A stretch of 64,000 nt of DNA from Chitinophaga ginsengisegetis (GCF_900168065.1 NZ_FUZZ01000001.1:2104623-2168622); one strand, 5' to 3'. Counted from the stretch's first letter, positions 9,698-18,052 are shown. Numbers and translations are program-made. Notes: generated by a model from the sequence alone, not told the origin.

Positions 9698-10606
9698 TCA
9701 GAAACTGTATAAAATACGGGCCGTGAAATAACTCATAATACCCTGATCTGTACCGGTTAAGGACTTAAAAACCGTGTAGGATGGCGCCAGGTTTACCCGG
9801 CCAATAAAATAGGATATATTCATAGTAACATCTATCGCGCGGGGTTCAAATTCGGTATGATCTTCAAAATTAAGTTCAGGTCCCGGGGGATTTCTGAGTT
9901 TCACCATATGGGGCGACCGCGTGATATACTGAGCTGCTTTGAGATTACTGTAGTAGTTGGCCGTTCCCAGCGTCATATTCACAGAAGGCGTCACCATCAA
10001 TACATCAAACCGTCCTATAACGCCGGAAAAAATAAAAGGATGCCTTACAGATGCAATAATATTAAAATCATTGCCATGCAACGTTTCTTTGGTATATAAA
10101 CCTTCTGACACATGCTTCCCCCAGCCGTAGTCCAGGCTCAAACCGGGTTGTACCCACCATTTCCGGTAATAGAAGTACGCAAAAATTTCATTCTTGATTG
10201 GAGTGGAAGGAACGTCTGAAGAATCGGCAAAAATATATTTCGTATAGGAGATGCCGCTAAGAAAATTCCTGTTTTTCGTATAGTCGTAACCGGCGGTAAA
10301 GTCCCATTCAAACCAGGGCTTATTCACGGAATTAAAAAGATAATAAGCGCTAATACCTGCATACAGGCCGCTTTTATGATAATAACTTAAAGAAGGCGCT
10401 ACAAATGTTTTTAATACAAGAGGATATTCAAAATTGGCCACTTTACTGCCATAGGCAGGATTGTTCCCATACCCGATACCGGCCACCACTTCGCTTTTCT
10501 GCTGTTTCTGTAACAACGAATCCAGCTGTCGCTCCAGCTCTGCCAGGCTTTGTCCCGATGCTACACGGCTACATAACAACAGGAAGGTAAAGAAGTATAG
10601 GCGCAT
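9698..10606 (-). CDS. Hypothetical outer-membrane beta-barrel protein
   Basis: A 302-residue protein of unknown function. It begins with a signal peptide (MRLYFFTFLLLCSRVASG, then QSLAELERQLDSLL, a short coiled segment). The remainder alternates in the manner of membrane strands with many aromatic residues (YYHKSGLYAGISAYYLF, YFYYRKWWVQPGLSLDYGWG) and ends in phenylalanine (ARILYSF), all consistent with an outer-membrane barrel of about 12 strands. It lies in the same direction as the neighbouring barrel gene but 113 bp apart with an inverted repeat between, so it is probably a separate unit. No catalytic motif is visible. Confidence 0.7.
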   Translation of the reverse strand: MRLYFFTFLLLCSRVASGQSLAELERQLDSLLQKQQKSEVVAGIGYGNNPAYGSKVANFEYPLVLKTFVAPSLSYYHKSGLYAGISAYYLFNSVNKPWFEWDFTAGYDYTKNRNFLSGISYTKYIFADSSDVPSTPIKNEIFAYFYYRKWWVQPGLSLDYGWGKHVSEGLYTKETLHGNDFNIIASVRHPFIFSGVIGRFDVLMVTPSVNMTLGTANYYSNLKAAQYITRSPHMVKLRNPPGPELNFEDHTEFEPRAIDVTMNISYFIGRVNLAPSYTVFKSLTGTDQGIMSYFTARILYSF

Positions 10607-10730
10607 GTTTTAAAAAGTACGTCGCTTGCAAGATAAGCGTAAATCAGTATCGTTTAACCCTATATCCGCGAACAGGACGAATATGTGGTTAAACAAAGCT
10701 TTTCTATCGGTCAATGCGTACGATGCCTTT

Positions 10731-11996
10731 TTATACCAGGTCTATCACCGTAATTTCCGGCAGGATACCCACTCTTCCGGGATAGCCGAGAAACCCGAAG
10801 CCCCTGTTCACATACAGGAACTGTTCCCCTTTCTTATATAACCCCGCCCATTCTTTATAAAAATATTGGGCAGGACTCCATTTCAAACCGGGTATTTCCA
10901 CGCCAAACTGCATACCGTGGGTATGGCCTGCCAGCATCAGGGCAATATCGGGATACTCTGTGCGCACCTGGGCATCCCAGTGGGTGGGATCGTGCGACAG
11001 CAAAATTTTAAACGGTATATGTTCTGCTCCCTCGTACGCCCTTTTCAGGTCGCCATAACGGGGGAAACGTTTAATAGCGCTCCAGTTTTCAATACCAATC
11101 AGCGCAATCTGCTCTCCGTTGCGGTCCAGCACCACGTTCTCATTCATCATGAGTTTCCAGCCCAGCTTTCCATGCACCGCTTTTAAATCCTCCAGGTTCT
11201 GGTGCTGCAATGCGCTGTAGCCATTGGCGTTTTTATCCGGCCAGGGGTAGTAATCGCCATAGTCGTGGTTCCCCAGGGTAGAATACACGCCCATCGGGGC
11301 TTTCACCTCGCGGAATACATCCAGCCATTCGGCCATTTCCACCGCCCGGTCATTTACCAGGTCGCCGGTAAACAGCACCAGGTCGGCCTTCTGGTCATTA
11401 ATCATCTTAATGCCTTTCATTACCGCGTCCCGGTTAGCAAAGCTGCCGGAATGGATATCAGAGATCTGTACAATCCGCAACCCCTTAAAGGAGGCCGGCA
11501 GATGCTTGAAAGCCATTTTTATTTTATGTACCCGGTAGTTGTACTTATTGGAAAATCCGTATAGCAGCGTTCCAAAGAAAGCGCCGCCGGTGATGAGTCC
11601 CAGCCGGTTAATAAACTGCGACCTTGATAATCCGCCGGTGGCCGGAGTTGCAGCCACCGCCGGCGCACTGCTGAATTTACGGATCAGCCACAGTACACCC
11701 CTTCTCACATCGTCTATCAGCAGGAATACCGTTACCAGCAGCTTCGCCAGTACCAGGCCCATGAAAACAGCCATCAGGTAGGATTTCAGCGTAGGCGGCC
11801 AGTTATGCCAGTTGATATAGGGCAACAAGGCTATCATCAGCACAACAGAAATGGATATAAGCCAGTATATGGAATAGGTGATGTTCCTTACTTTGGGAGT
11901 AGACATATACACCATAGCCCTGATGGCCTGGAAAACATAAAGGTCCAGTAACAAAAGGAAAACGATGAGTATTACGGAATTAAGTCCGGGTCGCAT
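10731..11996 (-). CDS. Membrane-anchored calcineurin-like metallophosphoesterase
   Basis: The 421-residue protein has about four N-terminal transmembrane helices (residues 5-130, e.g. SVILIVFLLLLDLYVFQAI) and then a YkuE/YaeI-type phosphoesterase domain. The metal-binding motifs are all visible: DIHSGSF, GDLVNDR, LGNHDYG, LLSHDP and AGHTHGMQFG. Such enzymes use two metal ions to cleave phosphoesters, in some relatives lipid headgroups; the substrate here cannot be read. The catalytic domain most likely faces the periplasm. The gene stands alone and leftward. Family is firm, substrate unknown. Confidence 0.88.
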   Translation of the reverse strand: MRPGLNSVILIVFLLLLDLYVFQAIRAMVYMSTPKVRNITYSIYWLISISVVLMIALLPYINWHNWPPTLKSYLMAVFMGLVLAKLLVTVFLLIDDVRRGVLWLIRKFSSAPAVAATPATGGLSRSQFINRLGLITGGAFFGTLLYGFSNKYNYRVHKIKMAFKHLPASFKGLRIVQISDIHSGSFANRDAVMKGIKMINDQKADLVLFTGDLVNDRAVEMAEWLDVFREVKAPMGVYSTLGNHDYGDYYPWPDKNANGYSALQHQNLEDLKAVHGKLGWKLMMNENVVLDRNGEQIALIGIENWSAIKRFPRYGDLKRAYEGAEHIPFKILLSHDPTHWDAQVRTEYPDIALMLAGHTHGMQFGVEIPGLKWSPAQYFYKEWAGLYKKGEQFLYVNRGFGFLGYPGRVGILPEITVIDLV

Positions 11997-12426
11997 TATA
12001 GAAATTTAATATAGATATGTAATAATAAAGCAATTTAACATAACTAACCGGGTCTGAAAAGTTAAAACCGGTGGTTGTACCTACAAGACGAATAACAACG
12101 CGAAGAATTGTATGTTTTTATTTTTTTTATTAAGAAAGGAGAAACAGTACATTTGCTGGCTGACCGGTACACAATAAATAATTTTAATATTTTATTAATA
12201 TATTAATCTTACGCCTGCTGAAACTGGCTAAAAATTAACCCATTAACAGGTTACGGGGCTTGTTCTGCGAACAGTTTGTGTATAAATAAATATACTGCAG
12301 CACCCGAATTTTACGTAATCGTTGTATTTTTGTCCGATTACGCTACTTTTAATAGAGTTACTTTTAAATATAAGGTGTAGATTAATCACGGATTACGGAG
12401 AGTAAATTTCCCCGGAAGTTGTCGTG
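11997..12426. other. AT-rich intergenic region with paired GATTAC sites
   Basis: A 430-bp gap between the leftward phosphoesterase gene and the rightward UPF0173 gene. I see no gene. The right half contains a promoter box and the inverted repeats listed separately. A small inverted repeat TAACC-N8-GGTTA lies near 12236-12253. Bases 12110-12210 are very A/T-rich. Confidence 0.6.
12314..12342 (+). promoter_or_regulatory. Promoter of UPF0173-parAB operon flanked by an inverted repeat
   Basis: TATTTTTG at 12325-12332 matches TAnnTTTG. It lies inside a perfect 8-bp inverted repeat, CGTAATCG (12314-12321), 13 bases, CGATTACG (12335-12342). A protein bound there would block the promoter. A second pair, TAATC-acg-GATTA, sits in the leader at 12383-12395 and reuses the same core. 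The leader would be about 90 bases. Confidence 0.55.
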
Positions 12427-13128
12427 ATGGATTCAAATGGATTGATTATGAAGTATACTTGCTATGGACATTCCTGTTTTGCGGTGGAAATTATGGGGAA
12501 AAAGATCTTGTTTGATCCTTTCATCACCCATAATGAATTGGCGGCTAAGGTAGACATCCATGCCATAACGGCGGACTATATTTTTGTTTCCCACGGACAT
12601 GAAGATCATACGGCCGACCTGTTAGACCTGGCAAAACGGACAAATGCAACAGTAGTATCCAATTTTGAGATTGTGACCTGGGCTGGTAAACAGGGGATCG
12701 AAAAGCTCCATCCCATGAATACCGGCGGTAAATGGAAATTTGAATTTGGTACGGTAAAATGTGTGGTGGCACAGCACTCCAGCAGTTTACCCGATGGAAC
12801 CTACGGCGGTAATCCGATGGGTTTTATATTTATGACGGAAGAAGGGAACTTTTACTATGCCGGCGATACTGCGCTCACTGTGGATATGGAGCTGATACCA
12901 GCTGTTACCTCCCTGGATTTTGCAGTACTGCCAATTGGCGATAATTTCACAATGGGCATCGAAGATGCCATTGCAGCCGCTGAAATGATAGAATGTGAGA
13001 AGATAATCGGGGTACACTACAACACTTTCGGCTACGTTAAGATTGATACAGACGAAGCAAAGATGCAGTTTATTGATGCCGGGCTTGAACTGTTACTACC
13101 CGAAATAGGTAGTACCATAGAGGTTTGA
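12427..13128 (+). CDS. UPF0173-type metal-dependent hydrolase (metallo-beta-lactamase fold)
   Basis: A cytosolic metallo-beta-lactamase-fold protein of the UPF0173/YtkL group, whose substrates are unknown. YGHSCF near the start, FVSHGHEDHTADLL with the metal-binding HxHxDH pattern, AQHSS, YYAGDT and GVHYNTFG are all present. Three start codons are possible: GTG 12424, ATG 12427 and ATG 12448; relatives begin near the last (MKYTCYGHSCF). I chose 12427 for the GGAAG sequence about ten bases before it, but 12448 is possible. It is the first gene before parA, 67 bp away. Confidence 0.88.
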   Translation: MDSNGLIMKYTCYGHSCFAVEIMGKKILFDPFITHNELAAKVDIHAITADYIFVSHGHEDHTADLLDLAKRTNATVVSNFEIVTWAGKQGIEKLHPMNTGGKWKFEFGTVKCVVAQHSSSLPDGTYGGNPMGFIFMTEEGNFYYAGDTALTVDMELIPAVTSLDFAVLPIGDNFTMGIEDAIAAAEMIECEKIIGVHYNTFGYVKIDTDEAKMQFIDAGLELLLPEIGSTIEV

Positions 13129-13195
13129 GGAAGAAGTGATCATTGCTGATTTATCCTTTATCCTATAAATAACCTTTGAATTTTTAAATTACACA

Positions 13196-14017
13196 ATGGC
13201 TAGAATAATCGCAATCGCTAACCAGAAAGGTGGCGTAGGAAAAACTACAAGTGCAATAAACCTGGCAAGCAGCCTGGCTGTGCTGGAATTTAAGACACTG
13301 CTGGTTGACGCCGACCCGCAGGCAAACAGCACCACAGGGCTGGGTTTCGACCTGCGCAATGTGCAGCAGAGCTTGTACGATTGTATGGTGAACGACGTGC
13401 TGGCCAAAGACGTTATCCTGGAATCAGATACTCCCAACCTGAAGGTTTTGCCTTCTCATATAGACCTGGTAGGCGCTGAACTGGAACTCATCAATCATCC
13501 CACCCGGGAAAGAGTGATGAAACAGGTGATCGATACCGTGGAAGCGGACTACGACTTTGTAATTGTAGACTGCTCCCCTTCCCTCGGTCTTATCACCGTA
13601 AATGCCCTCGTAGCCTCCAACTCCGTGATCATACCCGTTCAATGCGAGTTTTTTGCACTGGAAGGCCTCGGCAAACTGCTCAATACCATCAAAATTGTAC
13701 AAAGCCGCCTGAATATAGAACTGGAAATTGAAGGCATTCTGATGACCATGTACGATGGTCGCCTGCGCCTGAGCAACCAGGTAGTGGATGAAGTAAAACA
13801 ACATTTTGAAGAAAGTGTGTTCAATACCATCATCCACCGCAATACCAAACTGGGAGAAGCTCCCAGCTTCGGTAAATCCGTTATTATGTATGATGCAGCC
13901 AGCACAGGTGCTATCAACTACCTCAACCTGGCAAAGGAAATCCTGCAGAAACATAATTTCACCAAAATTAAATCCAAAGACAAAATCCTAGCTATTAACG
14001 ATGACCAATCCAAGTAA
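13196..14017 (+). CDS. parA: Chromosome-partitioning ATPase ParA (Soj)
   Basis: ParA forms ATP-dependent dimers on the nucleoid and, with ParB, moves the replication origins apart. The 273 residues begin at once with the deviant Walker A KGGVGKTT (residues 11-18), followed by LVDADPQANST near residue 40 and the Walker B-like VIVDCSPSLGLIT near 125. The N-terminus lacks a DNA-binding extension, as in chromosomal Soj proteins. The end overlaps parB by 17 bp, so the pair is translationally coupled. No parS site was recognised in the window. Confidence 0.96.
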   Translation: MARIIAIANQKGGVGKTTSAINLASSLAVLEFKTLLVDADPQANSTTGLGFDLRNVQQSLYDCMVNDVLAKDVILESDTPNLKVLPSHIDLVGAELELINHPTRERVMKQVIDTVEADYDFVIVDCSPSLGLITVNALVASNSVIIPVQCEFFALEGLGKLLNTIKIVQSRLNIELEIEGILMTMYDGRLRLSNQVVDEVKQHFEESVFNTIIHRNTKLGEAPSFGKSVIMYDAASTGAINYLNLAKEILQKHNFTKIKSKDKILAINDDQSK

Positions 14018-14918
14018 GAAAGAGGCGTTGGGTAAAGGCATCCGCTCACTGCTTCAAAACATCGATACAGATCTGAAGCAAACTGCCGGCGCCCTGGGTG
14101 ATAAGGTAGTAGCTGCTGCTACCGGTATAGAACGCATATCACTGGATCTGATTGCTACCAATCCGAAACAGCCGCGTCGTGACTTTGATGAGGTTTCTTT
14201 ACAGGAGTTAAGCCAGTCGATCAAACTGCACGATGTTATCCAGCCTATCACCGTATCCAGGATCAGCGCCAAAAAATTCCAGCTGATCGCCGGTGAAAGA
14301 CGCCTGAGAGCCAGCAAACTCGCCGGACTCAAAGACATTCCCGCATATATCCGCCAGGTAAACGACCAGGAACTCCTGGAACTCGCCCTGCTGGAAAACC
14401 TGCAACGGGAAAACCTGAACGCCATTGAAGTGGGCCTCAGCTACAAAAGACTCATGGACGAATGCAGTCTCACCCAGGAACAGGTGGCCGACCGCATGGG
14501 CAAAGAAAGAAGTACCGTTACCAACTATATACGCCTGCTGAAACTCCCCCCGGATATCCAGGTGGCCGTACGCAACGGCCAGCTCAGCATGGGCCACGCC
14601 CGCGTACTCACCGGCGTGGAAAATGTGGAAAACCAACTCTTCCTGTATAATGAAATCCTGAAAAACGGATTGTCTGTACGCCAAACAGAAGAACTGGCCC
14701 GCAACATCAATCAGGCCGATAAAAATCATCAGCAAAAGGCTGCCAAAGCAAAACTACCTCCTGCTTTTCAGAAAATACAGGACAAACTCGCCACTCACTT
14801 CTCTACCAAAGTAAAACTGGATAGAGGAAAAAGCGGTAAAGGCAGCATTTTAATTGAATTCTATTCGGATGAAGAGCTGGATAGTATCCTGGAAAAAATA
14901 GATATATACGGTGGCTAA
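14001..14918 (+). CDS. parB: Chromosome-partitioning protein ParB
   Basis: ParB binds parS sites, spreads along DNA using CTP and stimulates ParA. The 305 residues show the N-terminal nuclease-like/CTP domain with NPKQPRRDFDEVSLQELSQSI and GERRLRASKLAG near residue 98, the DNA-binding helix-turn-helix around residues 155-180 (LTQEQVADRMGKERSTVTNY), and a C-terminal dimerisation part. A basic start (KKEALGKGIRSLL) is the usual ParA-interaction peptide. It overlaps parA upstream and the DUF5683 gene downstream by eight bases. Confidence 0.96.
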   Translation: MTNPSKKEALGKGIRSLLQNIDTDLKQTAGALGDKVVAAATGIERISLDLIATNPKQPRRDFDEVSLQELSQSIKLHDVIQPITVSRISAKKFQLIAGERRLRASKLAGLKDIPAYIRQVNDQELLELALLENLQRENLNAIEVGLSYKRLMDECSLTQEQVADRMGKERSTVTNYIRLLKLPPDIQVAVRNGQLSMGHARVLTGVENVENQLFLYNEILKNGLSVRQTEELARNINQADKNHQQKAAKAKLPPAFQKIQDKLATHFSTKVKLDRGKSGKGSILIEFYSDEELDSILEKIDIYGG

Positions 14919-15618
14919 TAAGGCTCAATACATATTTCATTCACTACGATACTTTTTGTTGTTTTTAATCGCGGTTGTAGTGGTTATGCCAGTGCACGCA
15001 CAGCAGGATACCCTGCGCCCCATTGCTAAAACAATGGATACTATCATCCGGCCTATACCTGCACCAGGTACGGATACCGTAAAAGCAAACAAAGCCATCT
15101 TTACAGACAGCGCTTATATTCCTGATTCCAAACTCCCCCACAGCCCGCGTAAAGCAGCCCTTTACTCCGCCGTGGTGCCGGGCCTGGGACAGGCATACAA
15201 TAAAGAATACTGGAAAATTCCAATTGCATATGCCGCCATTGGTACCTGCGTTTATTTCTTTGTGGATAACATGAAGACCTACAAGCTGTACCGCGATGCT
15301 TACCGCCTCCGGGTGGATGGCAACCCGGATACCAACGACACCAGCCCGGATACCAAACCTTACGATACCGAATCACTGAAGGTGGGCCGCGACCAGTTCC
15401 GGCAATATGTGGATTACTCCGTGCTGTTCTTCATCCTGGCCTATGGCGTAAACATTATAGACGCTACCGTATTTGCACATCTCCGCAATTTCGATATGTC
15501 GGACGACCTGAGCATGCGCGTGTCCCCCACCATCATCAACAACCGTACACTGGGCATCGGCGTAAATATTTCTTTTGGCGGTAAAAAAGGCAAAAGCCGG
15601 TACTTCGCCGGCCGCTGA
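14911..15618 (+). CDS. DUF5683-family envelope protein
   Basis: A 235-residue protein of unknown function. It starts with GTG at 14911, overlapping the parB stop; the next ATG would remove the signal peptide (SLRYFLLFLIAVVVVMPVHA, cleaved before QQDTL), so GTG is the supported start. The mature part has a proline-rich linker, then KAALYSAVVPGLGQAYNKEYWKIP, typical of DUF5683, a membrane helix near residue 110 and another near 170, and a barrel-like C-terminus (LGIGVNISFGGKK). The position after parAB and before dapB suggests co-transcription only. No enzymatic motif is seen. Confidence 0.85.
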   Translation: MANKAQYIFHSLRYFLLFLIAVVVVMPVHAQQDTLRPIAKTMDTIIRPIPAPGTDTVKANKAIFTDSAYIPDSKLPHSPRKAALYSAVVPGLGQAYNKEYWKIPIAYAAIGTCVYFFVDNMKTYKLYRDAYRLRVDGNPDTNDTSPDTKPYDTESLKVGRDQFRQYVDYSVLFFILAYGVNIIDATVFAHLRNFDMSDDLSMRVSPTIINNRTLGIGVNISFGGKKGKSRYFAGR

Positions 15619-15660
15619 TCATCATTAATACATCAACTTTAAATACAACTTGCAAGGGTC

Positions 15661-16380
15661 ATGAAAATAGCGCTCATCGGATATGGTAAAATGGGACAGG
15701 CAATAGATGCAATTGCCACTGCCAAAGGACACGAAATAATACTCCGGGTAGACGTTGGCAGCAAACACCTGCTGGAAAAAGAACACCTCGGCCAGGCAGA
15801 TGTAGCCATCGAGTTTACCACACCTGAAACAGCCTATCACAACATCTTAAAGTGCTTCGATGCAAATGTTCCCGTGGTATCCGGTACCACCGGCTGGCTG
15901 GATAAACTGCCGGAAGTAAAAGCGCTTTGCCTGGAAAAAAACCAGGCTTTCATCCACGCCACCAATTTCAGCATCGGCGTAAATATCTTCTTTGAACTGA
16001 ATAAGAAACTGGCTGCCCTCATGGCCGGCCAGCCACAATACAACGTAAAGATGGAAGAAATCCATCATACCCATAAAAAAGACGCGCCAAGCGGTACCGC
16101 CATCACACTGGCAGAACAGGTACTGGCCGCAGTGCCTCGCAAAACCGGCTGGGTAAACGAAGAAAGCAATCAACCGGAAGCACTCCCCATCATCTCTAAA
16201 AGGATTGATCCGGCGCCGGGCACACACACCGTAACGTATACTTCCGCCATCGACGATATTTCCATCACACACACCGCCCACTCCCGGGAAGGCTTTGCAG
16301 CCGGCGCCGTAGTGGCGGCAGAATGGCTGAAAGGCAAAACCGGCGTGTTCACCATGCGGGATGTATTGAATTTAGGATAG
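15661..16380 (+). CDS. dapB: 4-hydroxy-tetrahydrodipicolinate reductase
   Basis: DapB reduces 4-hydroxy-tetrahydrodipicolinate with NAD(P)H in the lysine and diaminopimelate pathway, needed for peptidoglycan. The 239 residues are somewhat shorter than the E. coli enzyme (273). The nucleotide-binding GYGKMGQA lies at residues 7-14, FTTP near 57, SGTTGW near 80, and the catalytic EEIHHTHKKDAPSGTA near 133, with the expected His and Lys. It ends the parAB operon, 42 bp after DUF5683, and is followed by hairpins. Confidence 0.95.
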   Translation: MKIALIGYGKMGQAIDAIATAKGHEIILRVDVGSKHLLEKEHLGQADVAIEFTTPETAYHNILKCFDANVPVVSGTTGWLDKLPEVKALCLEKNQAFIHATNFSIGVNIFFELNKKLAALMAGQPQYNVKMEEIHHTHKKDAPSGTAITLAEQVLAAVPRKTGWVNEESNQPEALPIISKRIDPAPGTHTVTYTSAIDDISITHTAHSREGFAAGAVVAAEWLKGKTGVFTMRDVLNLG

Positions 16381-16395
16381 CAGCAGCTAAACGCG

Positions 16396-16447
16396 TTAGC
16401 CGCCGGACCCCGCTCCGGTGGCTAAAAGCCAGCCACTCACTGCTGGC
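16396..16447 (+). terminator. Tandem hairpins after dapB
   Basis: A 12-bp stem (16396-16407 with 16414-16425, one G-T pair, loop of six) is followed by GCCAGC-N8-GCTGGC (16428-16447). Neither has a T run on the + strand, so they may act as weak terminators or stabilise the 3' end of the operon mRNA. The rrf2 promoter follows 15 bp later. Confidence 0.5.
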
Positions 16448-16461
16448 AGCTAAAAACTGCT

Positions 16462-16469
16462 TATCTTTG
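16462..16469 (+). promoter_or_regulatory. Promoter -7 box of the Rrf2 regulator gene
   Basis: TATCTTTG matches TAnnTTTG exactly. Transcription would start near 16475, leaving a leader of about 55 bases before the ATG at 16532. Confidence 0.55.
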
Positions 16470-16531
16470 CAGGAATATAAAGTGTGCACCGCACTATTAG
16501 TTCATCCGTGGAGGGATGCAAAAAAGTCAGT

Positions 16532-16951
16532 ATGTTATCGAAAAAAACGCAATACGCATTTCACGCATTAGTACACCTGGCAGAGAATGTAGATAAAGGA
16601 CCCATCCTTATATCCGAAATTGCACAGGAAAAAAATATCTCTATCAAATTCCTGGAAAATATTTTGCTGGAGTTGAAGAATGCCGGCATCCTCGGCAGTA
16701 AAAAAGGAAAAGGGGGCGGTTATTACCTCATGCGACCTCCCAAAGAGATCGCGCTGGCGAAAATCATCCGCCTGCTCGACGGACCTATTGCGCTGCTTCC
16801 CTGCGTAAGCCTCAATTACTACGAACGCTGCGAAAACTGCCGCGATGAAGCCGTTTGTGGCCTCAATGAAGTAATGGGCAAAGTGAGGGATTCCGCCCTG
16901 AAAATCCTCGAGAACAAAACCTTGAAAGATATCCTGACCCGAAATAGCTAA
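16532..16951 (+). CDS. Rrf2-family transcriptional regulator with cysteine cluster
   Basis: A DNA-binding regulator of the Rrf2 (IscR/CymR) family. The 139-residue form starting MLSKKTQYAFHALVHLA matches family N-termini; an upstream GTG at 16484 would add an unsupported tail. A winged helix-turn-helix covers ILISEIAQEKNISIKFLENIL and GILGSKKGKGGGYYL. Near residues 83-101 there are four cysteines, C-x8-C-x2-C-x5-C, in the place where family members bind an iron-sulfur cluster. The adjacent cysHDN genes make a role in sulfur or cysteine control plausible; that link is inferred from position. Confidence 0.88.
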   Translation: MLSKKTQYAFHALVHLAENVDKGPILISEIAQEKNISIKFLENILLELKNAGILGSKKGKGGGYYLMRPPKEIALAKIIRLLDGPIALLPCVSLNYYERCENCRDEAVCGLNEVMGKVRDSALKILENKTLKDILTRNS

Positions 16952-16970
16952 TCAGGGTGTAAAATATCCG

Positions 16971-16993
16971 AGCCGGCCACGTGCCGGCTTTTC
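16971..16993 (+). terminator. Terminator of the Rrf2 gene
   Basis: AGCCGGC pairs with GCCGGCT around a five-base loop and continues into TTT. It lies 20 bases after the stop codon. The CACGTG in the middle is part of the hairpin. Confidence 0.75.
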
Positions 16994-17296
16994 CGCTACA
17001 GTAAAGGGTTTCAGGATCAAGTCCACGTCCCCTCCACGTCACCTCCGGGTTAACAGCACGTATACTCCCAGTGCTAAGTAACTCCTATCCCACTCCACAG
17101 CGAATCCTCCCTATGTTCACAGCAGGTATGCCGCCTTTTGCCCATTCCCCCGGTTCGGCCACTCCCACGCTGCTTTCTATGCCCCATCTTAACAGGTTCC
17201 CCCATCTCCGCCCATTTTCTCCCCGCCACCACAGCCCCTTTACAGGAAAGAAATAATTTTTTACCTTATTAGTCTATCTTTTTTATAGGTTTTATG
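16994..17296. other. C-rich, G-poor block upstream of cysH
   Basis: This gap has no supported gene. From about 17020 to 17245 the + strand is strikingly rich in C and poor in G: by hand count 17041-17220 has about 40% C and 14% G. CCCCATCT occurs twice and CCCATT twice. On the opposite strand this gives runs of three to five G (complement of 17177-17236) spaced by 7-13 bases. A 61-codon ORF at 17071-17256 encodes a proline/histidine-rich peptide, which I regard as a composition effect. Confidence 0.55.
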
Positions 17297-17304
17297 TATT
17301 TTTG
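17297..17304 (+). promoter_or_regulatory. cysH promoter -7 box
   Basis: TATTTTTG matches TAnnTTTG. The predicted start near 17310 gives a leader of about 60 bases. An A/T-rich imperfect palindrome (CTAT-N6-ATAG near 17274-17288) lies just upstream. Confidence 0.55.
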
Positions 17305-17309
17305 TAAGA

Positions 17310-17329
17310 GGAGTGACCGTAATCGCTCC
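17310..17329 (+). promoter_or_regulatory. 5' leader hairpin of cysHDN mRNA
   Basis: GGAGTGA (17310-17316) pairs with TCGCTCC (17323-17329), with one G-T pair and a six-base loop. It would sit at the very 5' end of the mRNA if the -7 box is used, a place where hairpins commonly protect transcripts or overlap operators. Confidence 0.4.
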
Positions 17330-17368
17330 GCTGGCACTAGACATATCAATTCAATAAGGAAGATCTAC

Positions 17369-18052
17369 ATGACAGACATTACCACCGCGCTGGTCAACAA
17401 ATCAGTGGAGGAGGCCATACAGTACCTGCTGGAACAATACCCCGGCGCTGTAGCATTCTCTACCTCTTTTGGCCAGGAAGACCAGGTAATATCAGATATT
17501 ATCTGGCGTAACCAATTGCCGGTTAGAGTTTTTACCCTGGACACGGGCCGCCTCTTTCAGGAAACATACGATGTAATGGACCTCACTATGGCCCGTTATA
17601 AACAACCTGTAGAAGTTTATTACCCGGACACCACCGCAGTAGAAAAACTGGTTTCCACCAAAGGACCCAACAGCTTTTACGAATCAGTGGAAAACCGCAA
17701 GGAATGTTGCGGCATCCGCAAAATTGTACCCCTCAACAGGGCGCTGGAAGGCGTAAAAGTATGGATCACCGGACTCCGGGCTGAACAGTCCGAAAACCGG
17801 CAGGGCATGGAAATCCTCGAATGGGACGAACACCGCCACCTCTATAAATTTAATCCGCTGATCCACTGGGGCTACGACGAAGTACTGGCCTACCTGGAAC
17901 AACATAACGTGCCCTACAACAAACTGCACGATAAAGGCTTCATCAGCATTGGCTGCGCACCCTGTACACGCGCCATTGAGCCGGGGGAAAATCCCCGCGC
18001 CGGCCGGTGGTGGTGGGAACAGTCGCAGAAAGAATGCGGCCTGCACGGATAA
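17369..18052 (+). CDS. cysH: Adenylyl-sulfate (APS) reductase, CysH family
   Basis: Reduces activated sulfate to sulfite with thioredoxin. The 227-residue protein has the PP-loop-like AFSTSFGQEDQV near residue 31 and the paired cysteines KECCGIRK near 113 and IGCAPCTRAI near 196 that hold a 4Fe-4S cluster. That cluster marks enzymes that use adenylyl sulfate rather than PAPS. A redox-active cysteine sits at the C-terminus (KECGLHG). The start is at 17369, since AAGGAAG lies just before it and an upstream in-frame ATG (17294) would overlap the promoter. First gene of cysHDN. Confidence 0.94.
   Translation: MTDITTALVNKSVEEAIQYLLEQYPGAVAFSTSFGQEDQVISDIIWRNQLPVRVFTLDTGRLFQETYDVMDLTMARYKQPVEVYYPDTTAVEKLVSTKGPNSFYESVENRKECCGIRKIVPLNRALEGVKVWITGLRAEQSENRQGMEILEWDEHRHLYKFNPLIHWGYDEVLAYLEQHNVPYNKLHDKGFISIGCAPCTRAIEPGENPRAGRWWWEQSQKECGLHG

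Noticed and set aside
16978..16983. CACGTG as a parS site
   Set aside because: It lies in the loop and stem of the Rrf2 terminator and lacks the flanking parS bases.
17071..17256. 61-codon ORF in the C-rich block before cysH
   Set aside because: The proline- and histidine-rich peptide reflects base composition; there is no ribosome-binding site, promoter or recognisable fold.
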